Below are positions 39,171-50,291 of a DNA stretch of 64,000 bases, piece after piece. Numbering within the stretch: the stretch's first letter is position 1; every line of letters starts with the position of its first letter. The stretch is from Phoronis australis (Eukaryota > Phoronida > Phoronidae), in the NCBI GenBank assembly GCA_002633005.1, contig NMRA01000095.1, forward strand, positions 636,760-700,759, written 5' to 3'. Below the pieces are notes generated by a model, which saw nothing but the letters and a program-made list of their open reading frames with translations, was not told where the DNA came from and made no database searches. The position numbers and the translations under genes are program-made.

Positions 39171-39843
39171 AGTAGTACATAAATGCACTTTGGTTGATAT
39201 GGGCTTCACTGTATTATATCACCTTGAGCTATATATGTTGAGAGAAACGATCTGTTGTTATCTCCCCCTGATGCCCCTGGCTATGCAGAGTCACACTGTG
39301 AAAGTCTATCAAAATGCATGTTCAATCTACTTGCTTTGGCGCCAAGGAAATATTTGTAATTAAAAACATTTTCAAAAGTATATGAAACGTTTTTCGTTTT
39401 GACTGAGTCTCCCCTTCGTCCATAAAGATTTTTTTCCAAATACTGTATGTCAAGTGTCGTCTTCTGATAGACGATTCAATCGACGTTTTAGGAAAACATT
39501 AAAGCGAGCATTTATTGCTAACCCTTATGTTTTGTACAGCTATTGAAATTTCGTCAATCATACTCAATTTAGTAGTTCAATGTTTGTTCTGTAAAATCTC
39601 ACCAATTTAGGACACAATATGGCCTCCAAGTGAAATTTTATTCACGTGACGTTACTCCATAAAAGTTATGTGACACCAAATTAACGCTTGTTAAACTTCA
39701 AAATCTATACTGTAGCTACCATTAAATGGTTTTTAAAATGTGGCCATTTGCAACAATGTTTGAATCATTTGAGAAATGAGAAAAGAGAAGTTTTGTGCGA
39801 ATCTACCAAAAGCCCCTGCAACATCGTTATGTTTTCATTTCAG

Positions 39844-39949
39844 AATAAACAGTTTTGAGTCCAGCCTGTGCCAGTTGTTAAACGACAAGCAGAGGGACTT
39901 CAACCCACTGAATTCTGGGAAATTTGCTGATTTATCTCCTGAAGAAAAG
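39844..39949 (+). CDS. CECR2-like: DDT/WHIM linking exon
   Basis: Encodes about residues 73-108, between a TTTCAG acceptor and a GTAGTG donor. The first base A completes the preceding codon to Leu. The peptide INSFESSLCQLLNDK, then RDFNPLNSGKFADLSPEEK, corresponds to CECR2 TFHSYLEDIIN followed by NPLREASFQDL. The LSPEEK end leads into the WHIM1 helix encoded by the next exon. It ends in phase 0. The homology is modest over this exon alone, but its position and phase between two stronger exons support it. Confidence 0.85.
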
Positions 39950-40251
39950 GTAGTGTACAGTTAACCCCCATGATTTTTTATTTACTTATTATTTTCTGAT
40001 GACTGTTAATGCCGTGCAACTGATACAGAGGCGACAATGGTACTTCATGGAAAGTGTTGAAGTTGCCCATATCTATCATTCATGTTCATTACAAAGAGCT
40101 TCCCTATGCCAGCATATGCTTACATTGAATGTCTTCTATTTGGGAGGCTGTGCAAGCTAAACTTAGTGGTACTTTGTTGGTATGATAACATTACCATCAG
40201 CCGGGGCTCCTCCAAGACAACTAACTTTTGAGTTGAGCTACTGGTCTGTAC

Positions 40252-40663
40252 TTGTTCCTTACCCAGATCAGAAGTGATTTCTGGGTTTGAGAAGAACTGG
40301 CAGTCCATTAGTCCACCAAGTGCCATTATATTGGTTCACCATGTGCCAGTATATTGGTCCACCTTGTGCCAATATATTGGTCCATGAAGTGCCAGTGTAT
40401 TGGTCCACCATGTGCCAGTATATTGGCCCACCATTTGCCAGTTTATTGATCCACCGTATGCCAGTATATTGGTCCACTGTGTGCCAGTATAATGGTCCAT
40501 TGTGTGCCAGTATATTGGTCCACTGTGTGCCAGTATATTGGTCCACCATGTGCCAGTATATTGGTCCACCATGTGCCAGTGTACTGAGTCAAGGCTCCAG
40601 CAGTAAGGAACTATTAGTTTTTCCCAAGCGTAGAAATCACTTCTAATTTGAGCAAGGAACAGT
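40252..40663. repeat. 23-bp minisatellite bracketed by inverted repeats
   Basis: About 12 copies of a 23-bp unit (consensus TTGGTCCACCATGTGCCAGTATA) occupy 40311-40584. On each side is a diverged inverted sequence: left 40252-40289 with TGTTCCTTACCCAGATCAGA, then AGTGATTTCT; right about 40622-40663, whose inverse reads TGTTCCTTGCTCAAATTAGA, then AGTGATTTCT. An internal tandem array between inverted ends is a known architecture of some non-autonomous mobile elements in marine invertebrates. Because 23 is not a multiple of 3, the array stays open in several frames and produces misleading long open frames on both strands. Confidence 0.75.
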
Positions 40664-41145
40664 TTCGTTGTGGTAAGCTTTTTCAAATGGAAAGTTTCTT
40701 TTCATAGTTAAACTGTAGCTTAAAGCAGCATTTGATATAAAGTTTTTAGCATTTGCAACAGTGTACTGAATCTGTGTATACAGAAAAAAGTTTTAGTCAA
40801 GAGTAGAAGTGTCTCTTCATGCCACCAGGTGTCAGTAGGGGCATTGGTACCATGTGACAATAATGTAATAATGTTTCCTGGAATTCTCCAGTTGGTGAAC
40901 TCTAATGCTCAATCTCTTAATGTTTGACCCGAGATGTACTTTTGCAAAGGCCAGGTAGTCAATAATACATCACTGCCAAGCGTGACGTGAGCACAAGTAC
41001 TCTAGCTATTAAGCTTGATCTATATGTTGGATGACAAATGATAAGCGTGTTAAGCTGCCAATGTCACAAAGATGAAGTGGGCAATGTTGTAGAGAGTCCT
41101 TGCAATTCATCCCTGTTACTGTGCAGAGTCATTTCTGTCCAGTGG

Positions 41146-41330
41146 GTGGGGACACAGAGGCAGGCGTCTTGTGTTATCCAGCTGGTGGGGACACAGAGGG
41201 AGGCAACTATGTTGTCTAGTTGGTGGGGACACAGAGGCAGGCGTCTATGTTGTTTAGTGGGTGGGGACACAGAGGCAGGCGTCTATGTTATCCAGTGGGT
41301 GGGGACACAGAGGCAGGCGTCCATGACAAT
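41146..41330. repeat. 38-bp minisatellite, 5 copies
   Basis: Five copies begin GTGGGGACACAGAGGCAGGC at 41146, 41185, 41223, 41261 and 41299. It lies in the intron between the exons at 39.9 and 42.9 kb. Confidence 0.85.
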
Positions 41331-41987
41331 GAGTTCAAAAGGTCATGCATTCTCTTTATGCGCCCACGTATATACATGTATGGGTGCATCATTTGCTTTC
41401 GTTTGCCATTATATAAGAAGCCGTTGTTCCGATAAACTGACATTTTGCCTCATCATGTAATGACGTTATTGAGAAAACATTAATGATGCGGAGTTTAGGC
41501 TCTGTGCTTGAAACTAGACTAAAAAATTGACCAATGGCATGGCACACTTTTGGAAAACTTACAAATTTGTTCTCGAATCATGCAGTCTGATAAGTGTAAT
41601 TTCGTGTCTGAGTAAAGTCAGCGAGTTCAGCAATAAAATCCTGGTTCTAGTGGTTGGTTGCATAAACCTACGCAAGTTGTTTGTTATATATATTGGATTG
41701 TTTCATGACGTCAAACACATTGCATTGTTCAGCAATAACAAGGTGATGTGTGGTAATGCTATGTTTGACATCTAACGTAGAATGTTAATGTAACTGGATC
41801 TAGGTTATATTATTAAAGTGTTAATTACATTACCACACTACTCTGTACTTGGTGTGTGAGTGGTTTACGTGTGTACTGTTGTAAAAAATATGAACTTAAG
41901 AAAAGGACGTATTTCCTTCTTGGGCATTTCAGGAATTTTAGATAATTTGCACAAGTTTGTCAACAACATAATGTTCTCAGTTCATTC

Positions 41988-42276
41988 AAATTTACTGAAA
42001 TGACCACAAATTTACTGTCATAAGTGTGAATTTACTAAAATGACTACAAATTTACTGAAATGACTACAAATTGACTGAAATGACTATAATTTTATTGAAA
42101 TGACAACAAGTTGACTGAAATGACTACAGATTTACTGAAATGACTACAAATTTACTGAAATGACAAAAAATTTACTGAAATGACTATAAATTTTCTGAAA
42201 TGACTACAAATTTACTGAAATGACTATAAATTTGCCGAAATGACTGCAAATTTATCGAAATGGCTACAAGTTTCAG
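41988..42276. repeat. 20-bp minisatellite, about 14 copies
   Basis: Tandem units of consensus TGACTACAAATTTACTGAAA with scattered substitutions, in the same intron as the 23-bp and 38-bp arrays. Confidence 0.85.
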
Positions 42277-42889
42277 GAAAGATGCTTTAGTGTTGCAGAA
42301 AATGGTAGCAATTTTTGTTATTTTCAGTGAAAGAGTTAAAAGCAAATAATTATTTTATTTTTTTATTGTAACTGTGCAGTGTCCAAGGATTTTGCTTGGA
42401 CTAACAGTTCAGTGCAATGTCATGTTTTCCACTCTGCCTCATGTGACAACACAATAAAAGACCTATCATGTAAATCTGCGAGAGATCAGATGATTTACAA
42501 GCCAATATGTAGGTTAATTTCATAAAGCAATCACTGTATTTTTGCATGATTGAGCACGTGGACATACCGTCTGCCATTCAGACTTACCAGTGAAAAGTTC
42601 AGTCTTAGTTTCATACCATTGACACAATCACCTTTCTCACTTACATTGAATGAATTCACCTCTTTTCCATTCGTTTCATCTGCTGCTAGTGCACAAACGA
42701 TACTCTTAAATCGCATTGAAACAGGCAGACTTGTGACATATCAAAGTTTGATTTCATGGAAGCGAGGTTTTTTGGACTTTTAAAGCCATTCCGTATTATC
42801 TTGAGCATTGTTGGCAATTCATGTGGAAATCTCACACTAGCCGTGATTGAAAGCATTATTGATTATTTTCCTGTTTCTATTTTTTTCAG

Positions 42890-42985
42890 CTTCAGTTGCT
42901 CAAATGGTTAGTCGATCTAATTTGTGAAAGCCGGGACGATGATCTCAATGAGTTTCTCAACGACTCCTTCGACCCGGAGAGCATG
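42890..42985 (+). CDS. CECR2-like: WHIM1-type helix exon
   Basis: Encodes residues 109-140 in phase 0 at both ends, between a TTTTTTTCAG acceptor and a GTTTGT donor. The peptide LQLLKWLVDLICESRDDDLN continues EFLNDSFDPESM. It aligns with CECR2 [26 protein letters not shown] and more loosely with RSF1 LALLKYLCECQFDDN. This is the WHIM1 motif of ISWI-associated DDT proteins. Hydrophobic residues alternate as expected for the helix. The WHIM module has been proposed to sense linker DNA together with the ISWI ATPase; that role here is by homology. Confidence 0.9.
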
Positions 42986-43711
42986 GTTTGTACATCACTG
43001 TTCTGTAAGGGGGCTCATGAACATTCACAATGTCTTAAAAGTCTTCCTTGGTTGTAGTAACAAAATCATTTTCGTTGGGCATCTTTACGCTAGCGCGTGC
43101 GAGTAAGCCGCAACGAACATTGTAGAATTAGATCAGGAAGCCTGGCTGGTGAAAAATATTCCTACAAAATTGTCTGGTATTTCCTTTTAAGGCCTTCGAG
43201 CTGGGAGAGCCCAGCTGTCAGAAATAAAGATGACTACATTCCTTGAAAAAAAAAAAACATAAGTCTTGATTTTTGATAGGGAATCTCTTGGTCTAAAAGT
43301 CCTTAAAAATGAAAATCCCAGACATGCATTTGTTGCTAATAGAATAACTAAACAAAATTTGTAATTAATGTTTGCGAAAATGTGGCAATCTCTGTGAAAA
43401 ATCATGATTTGTGAGAAAAAACGCAATCTCGTGGTTTCTAATATCAGGACATTGTTTCCATGCACATAACAAAATTCTGTGATCATTTTAAAAAGATTGT
43501 AAAAATATTGTTTTATGTACTTCTTAAAATACTTTAAAAACATTATTTAAGAAATTGGTTCCCTGTTAACTGAGTTTGCCTGTTACCTTGGCATTGTACA
43601 ACGTCACTGGGAACTAGCAAAAGTGCCTTTAAGAGTGAATGGGCTATTTCAAAAGTAAATTTTCAGTTATTACAACAGTTTTAATTCTTTGCACCAATGT
43701 GTGTTTTACAG

Positions 43712-43766
43712 CGTGCCGTGAATGTCGGCCAAGATGCGTTTAATAACACTTACTGGTACTTTGATG
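43712..43766 (+). CDS. CECR2-like: WHIM2-type exon with YWYF motif
   Basis: Encodes residues 141-158, with a GTTTTACAG acceptor and a GTGAGT donor. The peptide RAVNVGQDAFNNTYWYFD matches CECR2 LRVEPLGEDNSGALYWYF and RSF1 MRLQPIGRDKDGLMYWYQ. The Gly-x-Asp turn and the Tyr-Trp-Tyr-Phe strand are the diagnostic WHIM2 core. The exon ends one base into a codon (G), completed to GAT (Asp) by the next exon. Confidence 0.92.
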
Positions 43767-44533
43767 GTGAGTTAACTCTTTGTTTATTGTAAAATTTGTT
43801 CAATTTGTGACAAAATGTAGTTGCTCTAATTGTCGTTTTTCTCTCCATTTTTCATAAGCTTATTTCTCATCAGCAATTGATGAAAATTTGACCAATTGTT
43901 GTTTGATGAGTGTTGTGCAGCATTAAGCGTGTTAGCGATGAAGTGAAACGTTTTCACGTTATTGTTTTCGTTGGGAAATTTGATAAAATGAAATTCCAGT
44001 TTTCTGCCATATTTCGCCTTAAAATAAAGAAGTTTGTTTCACTTTGTAAACAGTTACAGATGTTAGTAATGAGTGACTCTGGCGAGGGTTCAAAGAAATA
44101 TGTTTATGTTTCTTTTAGTAGTGCACTTGTTTACCTGTACATGGTTAACGAGGGAAGGGGTGAGGAGTACATGTGAAAGAGTGTGTAGATAGATACATGG
44201 CACAAATTAGGTTTGGAATCTTTACTGACTAGTCATTGAGAAGACCGGCTGCTTTGACAAAGGCTTTTTTGTTGACTACTCTGAGGCATTCGACCCAGTT
44301 TGGGAGAGGGGGTGCTTCTAGAGATTTGCAGTATGTACATAGTTGTCAGTATTGCCTGACAAATTTTACCCCACCAAAATGTAATCTGCTTCGTCACAAA
44401 TGGACTCTTAAACTTTTTTTTACTGAATTATGTGAGGACCTTTACATGGGTCAGCAGTGCTTGCGGTTGTAGGAAACTGAAACCTCAGATGTAGTTTCAT
44501 TTCATTCAAAATTCATATCCAATGTGCAGGTTA

Positions 44534-44668
44534 TTTTTTTTTTTTTTTTTTTTTCTAGCATGGATATTTACAATTTACACGACACAATAAACANNNNNNN
44601 NNNNNNNNNNNNNNNNNNNNNNNNNNNNNNNNNNNNNNNNNNNNNNNNNNNNNNCCCCCCCCCCCCCC
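44534..44668. other. Homopolymer-flanked assembly gap
   Basis: A run of 21 T (44534-44554) is followed by a 61-base N gap (44594-44654) and then 14 C (44655-44668). The homopolymers suggest sequencing failure rather than biology. The gap lies inside an intron. Confidence 0.9.
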
Positions 44669-45731
44669 AACTTACTCTTAGTAGGATGTTGTTAGGCAAA
44701 AGTTATGGTTAACCAGTTTCTCCAGGTTGCATGGTATTCATCTAAATTACCATTATTTAATAAAATCCTTCTTTGAATATAAAATTCTCTTTCTAATATC
44801 TTAAGGAACTGACAGAAAACTGGGGATTACTTTTTTACACCTGGATAGGTAAATAAAATGTGCAGGTTATTGTTATCATTTCCATATAAAGACACTTTTT
44901 TTTTCTATTGTTTGTACATGTTTTCCAACCACTATGGATAACCTGGAAATGACAAATTTAGTTTCCATATTTTAAAAACACGAAATTTGTGAAAATTTTC
45001 ATAAAATGGGTACAAGTACCCCTCATTTTGTGAGTCTTATCGCCTATCCTTGCGTTTAATTATGTCAGGCAATTTTAGTTAGCAAAATAACTGTCTGTTT
45101 ACATTTTGTGGGAAACCAACTCATGAGAAATGGCAGTTATATCTTAAGTAACTTAATATATAAAACTTAAATCATTGAAAAGGAAAACAACTATAAATTG
45201 GATCCATGTGGAGGTTTTTGGAAATTTCAAATATTAATGAATCCATTTTGAGAGAGAATGATTGCCTCATTTTGTTCTGTGGATAGTGTTTAGTGAAGGA
45301 GTGTTGTTCATAACTATCTTGTCCCCCCAACTGTTGCATCTATTCCATCATTTATTGCTCCACCTGTTGACAGGTGTTTGAGACGCGAGATGATTAAAGT
45401 AGGTGTGCTGACTTCATTAATAAGACTACACCTCGTAGCCTTCTCATCTTCTGTTACACAGCGCTGGTGCTTTGTGTACTTGAGGAATTCATTTCACCGC
45501 TCTATTGATTGCAGAAATTAATTTTAGCTTTCCAACAAACACACCGTTCAATGGCAAAACTTGACAATCGGTTCAGTTCCTGTTAGGCACTCTCTCGACT
45601 TTCTTTTCCAAATATTTACTCTACACTCCTCAAAGGAGGTATTTATAAGACTACCAGAGAGTTTGTTTTTGCCTGTTTTAATAACAACAGCAATTGATTC
45701 TAACGCTTGTGTTTTATGACTATTTGTTCAG

Positions 45732-45916
45732 ATCAACGATTATACAAAGAGAACAGTAAAAAAGCCGGCAAGAGGGAGTGGGAGTGTGTCTGCCTGTCAC
45801 TGAAGGACTGGAGGACATTATTGAAACAGTTTCGCAAGACTACAAACGAGCAGGAGAAGGAACTGTTTGACTATCTAAACAATCAGCTATTTCCATTGGT
45901 CGAGATCCAGTTGGAG
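45732..45916 (+). CDS. CECR2-like: Basic/aromatic exon closing the CECR2-type module
   Basis: Encodes residues 159-220. After the acceptor TTGTTCAG the bases AT complete Asp, giving YWYF-DDQRLYKE, which mirrors CECR2 YWYFYGTRMYKE. It continues WECVCLSLKDWRTLLKQFRK, then TTNEQEKELFDYLNNQLFP, matching CECR2 WWLLCQTEEEWRQVTESFRE, TSLRERQLYKLLSEDFLP. It ends in phase 0 at GTAGGC. In CECR2 a bromodomain follows some 200 residues later. None is found here, and the chain instead leads to BCL9. Confidence 0.9.
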
Positions 45917-46198
45917 GTAGGCTTGTCTGCAACTCTATGCTCTCCGTCAAGCAAACGTTTGATGCAGAATGTTGGCAGTTTGCCAATCTAGGGACCCTTT
46001 GTGTCAACAGGTGTTGACTCCCCCATCAATGCAATTATTGAAAACAAGAAATGTTTGCTTGGCGTATTTCTGAACTAAAATAATTTTTTCTGGCGAATGT
46101 GACAACAGAAGCTAAAACATCGCCACGGAAACGTATCCCAACATAATAGTGATATTTGTTGTGAGACGTGGTTATGACTGATCTGACCTTGTTTCCAG

Positions 46199-46403
46199 AA
46201 TCAAGAGAAGGCTCTATTGGAGTGTTCGCCTGGCTCGCACAACACTGAGTTGAGCCAGGACGTACTGACTGCCCGCGAGGCCAGGCAGTTACAAACTATG
46301 GTCAAGCTTGAAAATATGTCCGCAGGCAGTAAAGACAGTGAAGTCAAGACGGAACAACCCGCTGTAGTCAAGACTGAAGAGAAAAAGAATAACAATGCAA
46401 AGA
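46199..46403 (+). CDS. Linker exon with two VKTE motifs
   Basis: Encodes residues 221-289. Acceptor TTTCCAG, donor A|GTGAGT, in phase with both neighbours. The peptide starts NQEKALLECSPGSHN and includes an amphipathic stretch, TAREARQLQTMVKLE. It then has VKTE twice (Lys at about 270 and 278), which fits the sumoylation consensus, and a Lys/Asn-rich end. It has no domain match to CECR2. The N-terminal region of Drosophila Legless also has a VKEEPTD-type acidic/basic run, so this may be ancestral BCL9 N-terminus. An internal ATG at 46298 could start a BCL9-only isoform. Confidence 0.72.
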
Positions 46404-46756
46404 GTGAGTATGTTGGTGGTCAGGTTGTGGGGTCAGAGGTCAAGGGTTAGAAGTTAGGGGGTTTGGGCATTGATGTGTCCATCTGCAGGAGACTTGATAG
46501 TGGCAGATTCAGAAGTGGAAGTAAGGGTCTATGGCCTCCGATGAAATTGTCTTGATTTTAGTCAGTGGTCATGTTTAAGATTCAAAAAATCAACATGTGA
46601 GGGTTACTGGAGCTCCCTCTGTAGTATGAAGTATAAGTTTCAAGACTGCTCTAATTATAACTATTAAGTGGGTACAGTAAAATAACTAAAAAAGGCGTTC
46701 ATTAATGTTGCTAAAATCTGAATATAGTGTAAAAATCGTGGATTACTCTCCGACTG

Positions 46757-46992
46757 TTATACTTAACCATTGAAGTAAATACAATGTCATACTTTACCAT
46801 TGGAGTAAATACAATATATTATACTTTACCATTGGAGTAAATACAATATGTTATACTTTACCACTGGAGTATTTACTAAATACAATATTTTATACTTTAC
46901 CACTGGAGTATTTACTAAATACAATATGTTATACTTTACCATTGGGGTAAATACAATATGTTATACTTTACCATTGGAGTAAATACAATATG
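46757..46992. repeat. 32-bp minisatellite, 7 copies
   Basis: Units of consensus TTATACTTTACCATTGGAGT plus AAATACAATATG. Copies 4 and 5 carry a 10-base insertion (TTTACTAAAT type). It lies in the intron after the linker exon. Confidence 0.85.
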
Positions 46993-47860
46993 TCAATGAT
47001 CACTTATTTCTCATTATAGCAATTTCAGTGACTTTAGTGTGCTTTGTTTTATAGTGTTTGTTTTATTAAATGTTGATTTACGTGGCAGACACATTGTTCT
47101 TTCATCTGCCAGGTGTTTCCAGCACTCTGTTATTATATTAGGACATAAATGTGATAAAACATATCAGGGTAGTATTCTGTTGTTCGGTAATTCCTAGAAT
47201 GGTTTCAGCTGTTTGTTATTTCTAGACAACAAATCAAACTTTGTAAAATCTGAAACGGATGTGACTAGCAGTCTGACTTGGATGACATTGGTAATTTTTT
47301 ATTGATTTAACAAAAAATTGTACATAGGCACCCGTCATGCTAATTTGTATAGCAAAACATGCCATTAGACATTTAATGCCAAGTGTATGAACGGTACATG
47401 AACAGTGCACGTATGGTAAGCATGACTATTTCAGCAGTGAAGCCTTTGTATCAATGAATCATTGGAAGAATAGCAGTAATTATAGACAGGTTTCTTAGTT
47501 TTATTTCTAATGCATTATGCAGTAGTATGCGAGTGCATGGGGCATCTGAATATTATGCGAGTGCATAGCACAACTGAAGAATGCTTACTATTTTCACACT
47601 TGTATTTGTTTCTGAGACTGCGTTCAGTGAAGGGTGAAGTGAAGTTTGGGTTGGTTTCAAACCCAGGGGTCCTCCACTGGGTTGTCCGTAGGATGAGCCA
47701 CTTATTAGAGTCTCTAATGAGGGAAATAGTCTGGTCGAGTACTGCCCGAGTTAGAAAAGAATGAGCCTATCACTGTACGCTGTCTTCTTTGTTGCACTAA
47801 ATGTTATCCTTCTCTGTCTTGCATTAACCAGTTGTCTTTGCTTTGTTTTTGTCCACTCAG

Positions 47861-47911
47861 CTGAACTTGAGGCTCTGTTAGACTCTGACACTAACCAGGA
47901 GCCATCTGCAG
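47861..47911 (+). CDS. Short acidic linker exon
   Basis: Encodes about residues 289-306, between a GTCCACTCAG acceptor and a GTAAGA donor. Its two leading bases complete the codon left open by the previous exon (ACT, Thr). It reads ELEALLDSDTNQEPSA and leaves G, completed to GAG (Glu) by the next exon. It is only 51 nt and has no domain. It is supported because it has strong splice sites, keeps phase on both sides and is acidic. It is the weakest of the internal exons. Confidence 0.65.
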
Positions 47912-48700
47912 GTAAGAGGGCTTCGTCTTTTTTATGTGCACTCACCTGCCTTATGGTCTTACTTGTTTTCACTTGAATATTGGTGGCCAAAAAACTAGTG
48001 ATCTGATTCATCTTACTTTCACGTGCCAAAACCTTTTAGAATCATTCCCAACAGATGTCCTGACGCTATTTAACTCTGACAATATGCAGTGCACCACAAG
48101 GGTTTCAAACTTGACACAATTGCCCAAAATAACATAGTCATCTTGCGCAATGAGATTCAAATATATGGTCTTGAACAATATGATTTGAGCTTGAATAATT
48201 ACTAAGCCACGCTTCTGCAAGAAAAATGTCACAGACTCCTCTCGAATTTTCATGTCTAAACAGGCATATGTCATGCCATCTAGTGTTTAGGAAAAGAAAC
48301 AACCAGAGGTCGTAATCATAGAAATGCCTACATCTAGTTAGTCACATGGGTTCCTGATGAAGTGTTTTCTCCTCTCAATCTATTCAGATGTTGAAAAGAG
48401 GAGCTCTTCTTCAGCTCGGTGAATATCGAATCCCCTTTTCAATTTTTGAGACATATCATGCACTGTGTCACCTTAATTTTTTGGTGATGGAATATGTGCT
48501 TAGTCTTGCTGTAGCTATTCTGGTGGAATTATTTTGCATTTTCTGCTTTGTAAGTTCTTCAAGTTTTGTTTGTTTGGCCTAATGGCGGTTACTAGTTCAT
48601 ATATGTTCACAACCGAAGTATTTGGGGGTGAACTACAAACAGTAGGAATATCCATCGAGAGCCTTTGACAATATAGTAACCTTTAACCTTTACCATCTAG

Positions 48701-48924
48701 AGGTGAAACCCGTGACGCCGACGACTCAGAGTGTCCCTGTCAAGCCAAAAGGGCCACACAGCAGGCAGCAATCCCAGGAGTCACCCTTTGTGCAGCAAAG
48801 GTCTCAAATATTCGTGTTTTCAACGAAACTAGCAAATAAAGCGTCAGAGGGCGTATTGCAGGGGCGCTACGACTCCATTCTGGCGTATCACATGGATCAG
48901 CCGGGGACAAAGAAATTTTTACAA
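48701..48924 (+). CDS. BCL9: BCL9/Legless HD1 (Pygopus-binding) exon
   Basis: Encodes residues 306-380. A Pro/Gln/Ser-rich lead-in is followed by HD1 at about 342-380: IFVFSTKLANKASEGVLQGR, then YDSILAYHMDQPGTKKFLQ. Drosophila Legless reads IFVFSTQLANKGAESVL..IIAYH.TQPATKSFL and human BCL9 VYVFSTEMANKAAEAVL. HD1 binds the PHD finger of Pygopus and stabilises its reading of H3K4me. The exon has a TACCATCTAG acceptor and a GTAAGA donor and ends in phase 0. This identification is firm. Confidence 0.96.
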
Positions 48925-48949
48925 GTAAGAAAGCTGTTGTTTATGGCAT

Positions 48950-49010
48950 AGTAGTGTATTCTAGTGTATTCTATGGTATTCTAGTGTATTCTAATGTATT
49001 CTAGTGTCTT
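48950..49010. repeat. Short TAGTGTATTC-type tandem repeat
   Basis: About five degenerate copies of a 10-11-bp unit (TAGTGTATTCT) directly downstream of the HD1 exon donor, in the intron. Confidence 0.65.
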
Positions 49011-49090
49011 CAACTTGTTAAAGCTTCTACAGCATTAGTGCCACTGATGTTTGTTAGTTTTAAACCAGTGTACTAAGCATATTGGTTTGT

Positions 49091-49357
49091 GCAGTAAAAA
49101 TTCTCCAGTTTGGTTCAGCAAAAGATTTATTACTTTGCTTTAAGGTAGACGATGTTAGCCTTCCAAATTCAAGAATCATCTGAAAAAATCAAAATTACTG
49201 GCACTCTGTAGATTGAAAATACATTTTCTGAAATTTGAGAAATGTGGTGAACGTCAAAATCATCTTTGCACCAGAATGGAGAAAAAAGTCAAATTTTGTG
49301 GAAGTTTCCTTGTCTCAAATTCTTTAGACTGTCCTAATTTGGAGAGTTTTTACTGTA
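49091..49357. mobile_element. MITE-like repeat, family B copy 2, clearest ends
   Basis: The left end GCAGTAAAAATTCTCCAGTT and the right end GGAGAGTTTTTACTGT are near-perfect inverse complements (TIR consensus RCAGTAAAAAYTCTCCA). The element is about 267 bp, lies in the intron between HD1 and HD2 exons, and has no coding capacity. Relatives are at 4942-5238 and about 61155-61438. Confidence 0.7.
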
Positions 49358-49526
49358 TTAAAACTCTTTCTTCAAAAGTATTTGCAGGAAAATTTCATAG
49401 ACCTCTGGTGATACTTTTCATTATCGACTTTTTTTAATCTTCGTGATGTGATGTGTGGCAGTGTACAACTTTGTTTCCACAAATTCTTTACTTTATGTAA
49501 CCACATACAGAAACTTGACGGAAACG

Positions 49527-49616
49527 CCATTTTGTGATATTCAGCCATTTTGTGATATTCAGCCATTTTGTGATATTCAGCCATTTTGTGATATTCAGCC
49601 ATTTTGTGATATTCAG
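49527..49616. repeat. 18-bp minisatellite, exactly 5 copies
   Basis: CCATTTTGTGATATTCAG occurs five times without variation, suggesting recent expansion. It is intronic. Confidence 0.95.
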
Positions 49617-50291
49617 ATAATTCCTCTTAACTTATGTGATTGTGTTCACCTAATGTGTTTTTCATTTGTTCGTTTGATGTCGGAACAAGTGCTTTGTTCT
49701 ATAGTTGTCTATTGCCTGCTGATGAGCATAGTGGGGACTGACTCCCTGAAATCTGTTGAGCTTGTGTCGCACATAAACCACTGAGTCATTGGTTAGAAGA
49801 ATAAGAATATGACCTTTTGCTAAGACTGTAGACACCCCCCTTTTTCTCCGATGGTCGACAGCTGTTGTTCCAGCTCTCAGTGGTAGTACTGTACCAAATA
49901 CTGAAACAAAAAGGAGTCAAAAGTACTCCAATACCTTGAAAAACTCCGTCAACTGTGATGTGCAACAAACCAGTGTGATGTTTAACTCCAGCTAGCAAAT
50001 AGTCATTAAACCAAACCCGAGTGTGTTACCAACTCTGAAAGGGTGGGTATTTTAATTTTCTGGTAAGACGAGCCAAATCTAAACTTTGCTTTAAATGGCA
50101 TTCGGTTTTGGTATTGCCAGAGTATTGATATCAAATTGTCAGTATTGTAATGGTGCTGTGTGACACAACTCTATCATCTCCATATGTATATATTGTCATG
50201 GTGCAGTGTGACACAACTCTATCATCTCCATATATTCGTGAAGGCTCTCTTGTCTACTCTACATCGTCACGTGTGTTTTCTGTCATTACAG

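Larger units (their letters stand above)
37848..39843 (+). other. Intron with two MITE-like insertions
   Basis: A GTAAGT..TTCATTTCAG intron of about 2 kb. It contains the TTAA-flanked element 37986-38432, the family A element 39007-39170, and further family A-like sequence around 39595-39660 ('aatttaggacacaatatggc'). Confidence 0.8.

Noticed and set aside
40268-40686. Several overlapping open frames of 90-119 codons on both strands
   Set aside because: They are produced by the 23-bp tandem array, which stays open because its unit lacks stops in those frames.
44524-44712. Open frame containing a run of X then proline codons
   Set aside because: It spans the T-tract, the N gap and the C homopolymer, so it is an artefact of the assembly gap.
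50160-50291. In-frame extension upstream of the HD2 exon with a possible ATG
   Set aside because: A strong acceptor (TCATTACAG) at 50291, in phase with the HD1 exon, and loss of homology upstream show this is intron.
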